Shown here: piece after piece, positions 63,084 to 64,000 of the stretch
How positions within the stretch are numbered: the first letter of the stretch is position 1
Layout of the letters: each line of letters begins with the position of its first letter
Assembly: GCA_036824005.1 (NCBI GenBank)
Contig: DAITBA010000018.1
Location: 1 to 64,000, forward strand
DNA from: DAITBA01 sp036824005
Lineage (GTDB): Bacteria > Pseudomonadota > Gammaproteobacteria > Burkholderiales > Rhodocyclaceae
Reading direction: 5' to 3'
Length of the DNA: 64,000 bases
The notes under the pieces: model-generated
What the model was told of the DNA's origin: nothing
The model's database searches: none
The model's input: the letters and a program-made list of their open reading frames with translations, nothing else
Program-made: the position numbers and the translations under genes

Positions 63084-63148
63084 GGCCGATGGCTGCAGGG
63101 GTGCGACGCCGCGAGCGCGCGTGATCGGCGACAGCGGAGGGCGCAGTC

Positions 63149-63352
63149 ATGGATATGGCAGAGGTGTTGGATACCTTGGCCGGTGTGATGGTGCTGGCGG
63201 CTTGCGCCGGGCTGATGTACGGTGCGCTCCTCAGCCTGCGCGCGCATCTTGCCGGCGACGACATCGCGCGCCAGCCAAAAACCGAGCGGGACATCGGGTA
63301 CCGTATCGAGGGTGAACCCAACCACGCGCCGCACCGGCCGAAGGCGAGCTGA
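63149..63352 (+). CDS. small single-pass membrane protein
   Basis: 67 residues. One hydrophobic helix (about 9-30, LDTLAGVMVLAACAGLMYGA) and a hydrophilic tail with RDIGYRIEGEPNH. GGAGG lies 8 bp upstream of the ATG. No family recognised; judged real from the ribosome site and the clean membrane segment. Confidence 0.55.
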   Translation: MDMAEVLDTLAGVMVLAACAGLMYGALLSLRAHLAGDDIARQPKTERDIGYRIEGEPNHAPHRPKAS

Positions 63353-63418
63353 CGCCGCGCAGGTGCGGCGGGCACGGTGCCTTCCGAACGAGCAGGCGAT
63401 CGTCCGCCAAGAATATCG

Positions 63419-63766
63419 TCATTTATCATCCCCCGTCGCGGCCTGTCTGGATCTCTCCAGCCGTCGCGCGAATACTTTCATCTCCTTGGCCGCCTGGATG
63501 TCGCCTTTCTTGTCGGCGACGGCAATGCCCTCCCGGTAGGCGGCGAGCGCTTCATCGGTACGGCCATCGTCGGTGAGGGCCTTGCCCAGCAGCTTCCACG
63601 CCGCGGAGTAGGCGGGATCGCGCCGCACTGCCTCGCGCAGGTGTTCGATGGCGTGCGCGGCATCGCCCGCCTTCAGGAACTCGTTGCCAAGCGAATAGCG
63701 CAGCAGGGCACCGTCGCGCGGGCCGCCGAGCAGCTTGAGCAGATTGGCGAGGGCGGGGGTGGTCAT
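63419..63766 (-). CDS. TPR-repeat protein
   Basis: 115 residues with about two tetratricopeptide repeats: LRYSLGNEFLKAGDAAHAIE and AAWKLLGKALTDDGRTDEAL. A small cytoplasmic protein, probably for protein-protein contact. Divergent from the RidA-family gene with 41 bp between. Confidence 0.83.
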   Translation of the reverse strand: MTTPALANLLKLLGGPRDGALLRYSLGNEFLKAGDAAHAIEHLREAVRRDPAYSAAWKLLGKALTDDGRTDEALAAYREGIAVADKKGDIQAAKEMKVFARRLERSRQAATGDDK

Positions 63767-63807
63767 TTAAGATTCGGGGCTCTCCCAGTCCATTCTATAG
63801 GATAGCC

Positions 63808-64000
63808 ATGAGCCGAAGGATCATCTCCACCCCCGATGCGCCAGCCGCCATCGGCACCTACTCCCAGGCGGTGCAGGCCGGCGACACGATTTATCTCTCC
63901 GGGCAGATCGGCCTCGACCCGGCGACCATGCAAATGTCGGAAGGCATCGACGCGCAGATCGGACGCGTCTTCGACAACCTCAAGGCGGTGGCGGAGGCGG
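63808..64000 (+). CDS. ridA: RidA-family reactive imine deaminase (partial, runs off the window)
   Basis: First 64 codons only. MSRRIISTPDAPAAIGTYSQ and AGDTIYLSGQIGLDPATMQM are the RidA/YjgF N-terminus. The family hydrolyses reactive enamine/imine products of PLP enzymes such as threonine dehydratase. The C-terminal arginine and glutamate of the active site lie beyond the window edge. Confidence 0.92.
   Translation, partial: MSRRIISTPDAPAAIGTYSQAVQAGDTIYLSGQIGLDPATMQMSEGIDAQIGRVFDNLKAVAEA

Overview
The window is a GC-rich (roughly 60-65% by eye) bacterial chromosome segment. I read it as Betaproteobacteria, Rhodocyclales/Nitrosomonadales-like. The grounds are the S10-spc-alpha ribosomal order with infA between secY and rpmJ, an APS-reductase type cysH next to a DUF934 gene, and a 1600-residue NAD-glutamate dehydrogenase. 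This is inference from gene content, not a database match. I saw no tRNA, rRNA, CRISPR array, insertion sequence or replication origin.

Layout. 1-14300: the S10, spc and alpha ribosomal operons (rpsJ to rplQ) with secY, infA and rpoA. Two internal sigma70-type promoters, before rplN and before rpsM, divide the block, and a rho-independent terminator closes it. 14400-22600: sulfur assimilation. A D-cysteine desulfhydrase-like gene converges on a leftward tauE-cysI-DUF934-cysH-cysD-cysN operon, with cysB divergent. 22660-31200: NAD-GDH, a bacteriohemerythrin and a gltIJKL amino-acid ABC transporter. 31386-38200: a PhoX-like protein, a cupin, an ECF sigma/cupin anti-sigma pair, a second-type FtsH and a 5'-truncated TerC. 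38150-42600: a small accessory or defence island with a broken MNT/HEPN toxin-antitoxin pair, a DUF6883/DUF4926 pair and a frameshifted type IIG-like restriction-methylation gene. 42735-45035: a small secreted protein and an Atm1-like ABC exporter. 45182-58609: a long rightward fatty-acid beta-oxidation cluster (TetR regulator, FadE, two thiolases, two fused hydratase/dehydrogenases of opposite domain order, thioesterase, FadL porin, small Cys-rich protein, enoyl-CoA hydratase). 58810-64000: ElyC/YdcF-like protein, MetY, DUF2802 and SPOR proteins, a Sel1-repeat protein, a TPR protein and the start of a RidA-family gene.

How the genes work together. The cys operon activates sulfate (CysDN), reduces APS (CysH) and then sulfite (CysI). 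MetY and the desulfhydrase-like enzyme connect to the resulting sulfide/cysteine pool. The fad cluster imports long-chain fatty acids (FadL) and degrades them, and a TetR repressor probably controls it from a palindrome at its own promoter.

Most notable signals. (1) A family of long intergenic hairpins made of CACAGAG-type heptamers occurs at least five times, plus one diverged copy, always between genes. Two copies carry what looks like the Shine-Dalgarno of the next gene at their 3' end. (2) terC and a nucleotidyltransferase gene are fused head-to-head, each missing its 5' end. This leaves a HEPN toxin gene with an intact motif but no functional partner. (3) A restriction-methylation gene, DUF6883 and DUF4926 are linked by 4-bp stop/start overlaps.
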